Shown: positions 63,794-64,000 of the stretch, in pieces
How the letters are laid out: each line of letters opens with the position of its first letter
How positions within the stretch are numbered: the first letter of the stretch is position 1
Assembly: GCF_007558825.1 (NCBI RefSeq)
Contig: NZ_VLTK01000003.1
Location: forward strand, 310,001-374,000
Direction: 5' to 3'
DNA: 64,000 nt
Origin: Brevibacterium aurantiacum
GTDB taxonomy: Bacteria; Actinomycetota; Actinomycetes; Actinomycetales; Brevibacteriaceae
Position numbers and translations under genes: made by a program
Notes under the pieces: model-generated
What the model saw: the letters and a program-made list of their open reading frames with translations, nothing else
What the model was told of the DNA's origin: nothing
Database searches by the model: none

Positions 63794-64000
63794 TCATTTC
63801 GATTCATCATCGGCCCCACCAGCGGTGGGATCGGGGTCGTCTCCGCGGGAGAGGGCGTCCCAGGTCGCTGCCGAATCGAACTCTTCGCCTCCGGCTTCCG
63901 CTGTCCTGGCGTACCGGTTCGAATTGGCCCATTTCGCCGAGGCGACGGCGATGTAGACGACGACGATGAGCGCGATGGCCGCCGCGAACAGGGCCACGAT
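63794..64000 (-). CDS. Trp-operon-associated membrane protein, C-terminal part (Trp_oprn_chp family; 5' end outside window)
   Basis: The visible 68 residues show a membrane helix (FAAAIALIVVVYIAV) and a hydrophilic tail ending near WDALSRGDDP, which is the typical C-terminal of the TIGR02234-type protein found between trpE and trpC in actinobacteria. The start is outside the window. The function is unknown; the family may be tied to tryptophan synthesis by context. The 98-bp gap to the HGxxP gene shows no clear promoter. Confidence 0.8.
   Translation of the reverse strand: MVALFAAAIALIVVVYIAVASAKWANSNRYARTAEAGGEEFDSAATWDALSRGDDPDPTAGGADDESK

Noticed and set aside
5695..63955. Recurrent word GCCGAGGCG or CTCGGCGAGG across the window
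   Set aside because: It lies mostly in coding frames as Ala-Glu-Ala codons (GCC GAG GCG) and is expected from codon use in this GC-rich genome. A count against a shuffled-codon model would be needed to argue otherwise.
1..64000. rRNA, tmRNA, insertion sequences or phage genes
   Set aside because: No transposase, integrase, terminal repeats or rRNA signatures were seen on either strand.

Overview
The window is high-GC actinobacterial chromosome with almost wall-to-wall housekeeping genes. Gene content and order (fabG-fabI, sufRBDCSUT, ctaA/ctaB, tkt-tal-pgi, secG-tpiA-pgk-gap-whiA-yvcK-rapZ, uvrC-uvrA, uvrB-coaE-rpsA-polA-pdtaR, pyk-gltDB-trpABC) are colinear with the conserved core of Actinomycetota. 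The particular mixture (pgi directly after tal, a Rieske protein inside suf, coaE fused to GrpB, no mycolate genes) suggests the Micrococcales. My best guess is a Brevibacterium-like organism, but that is inference. I see no insertion sequence, prophage, CRISPR array, rRNA or obvious genomic island.

Region by region. 1-6.6 kb: the 3' end of serB, then a leftward fabG-fabI-sixA cluster, a rightward DUF3099/small Cys protein/SURF1 cluster, and a leftward pair, RNase HI and an ABC-F ATPase. 6.7-13.4 kb: a complete leftward SUF iron-sulfur operon under SufR, with a DtxR/IdeR-like iron box and a SufR-type dyad in its control region. 13.4-17.6 kb: an ABC-2 exporter, heme A synthase, a VOC-family protein and the opposing heme O synthase. 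17.8-22.7 kb: tkt-tal-pgi, closed by a strong terminator. 22.8-33.9 kb: a long leftward block of uvrA-uvrC, rapZ-yvcK-whiA and lower glycolysis ending with secG. 33.9-45.0 kb: a DExH helicase, terC behind a candidate manganese riboswitch, uvrB, coaE-GrpB, an unidentified polytopic membrane protein and rpsA. 45.1-50.5 kb: a methyltransferase, polA, a hotdog thioesterase, an ANTAR response regulator and tRNA-Leu(CAA), with two 17-bp-period tandem arrays. 50.6-64 kb: a dicarboxylate symporter, pyk, gltD-gltB, a small membrane protein and the tail of the tryptophan operon.

The genes link central carbon flow (tkt, tal, pgi, tpiA, pgk, gap, pyk), nitrogen assimilation and tryptophan synthesis (gltBD, trpABC), respiratory-chain assembly (ctaA, ctaB, SURF1), Fe-S cluster biogenesis (suf) and nucleotide-excision and gap repair (uvrABC, polA).

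I did not find a clearly new multi-gene system. The points most worth a second look are an RNase HI carrying a C-terminal ribbon-helix-helix-like domain, the probable yybP-ykoY aptamer in front of terC, the iron box/SufR control region, the missing lgt between trpA and gltB, the missing zwf-opcA-pgl after pgi, and the two 17-bp tandem arrays flanking the polA/thioesterase pair. No intergenic stretch exceeds about 300 bases; those over 200 bases are described under the neighbouring features.
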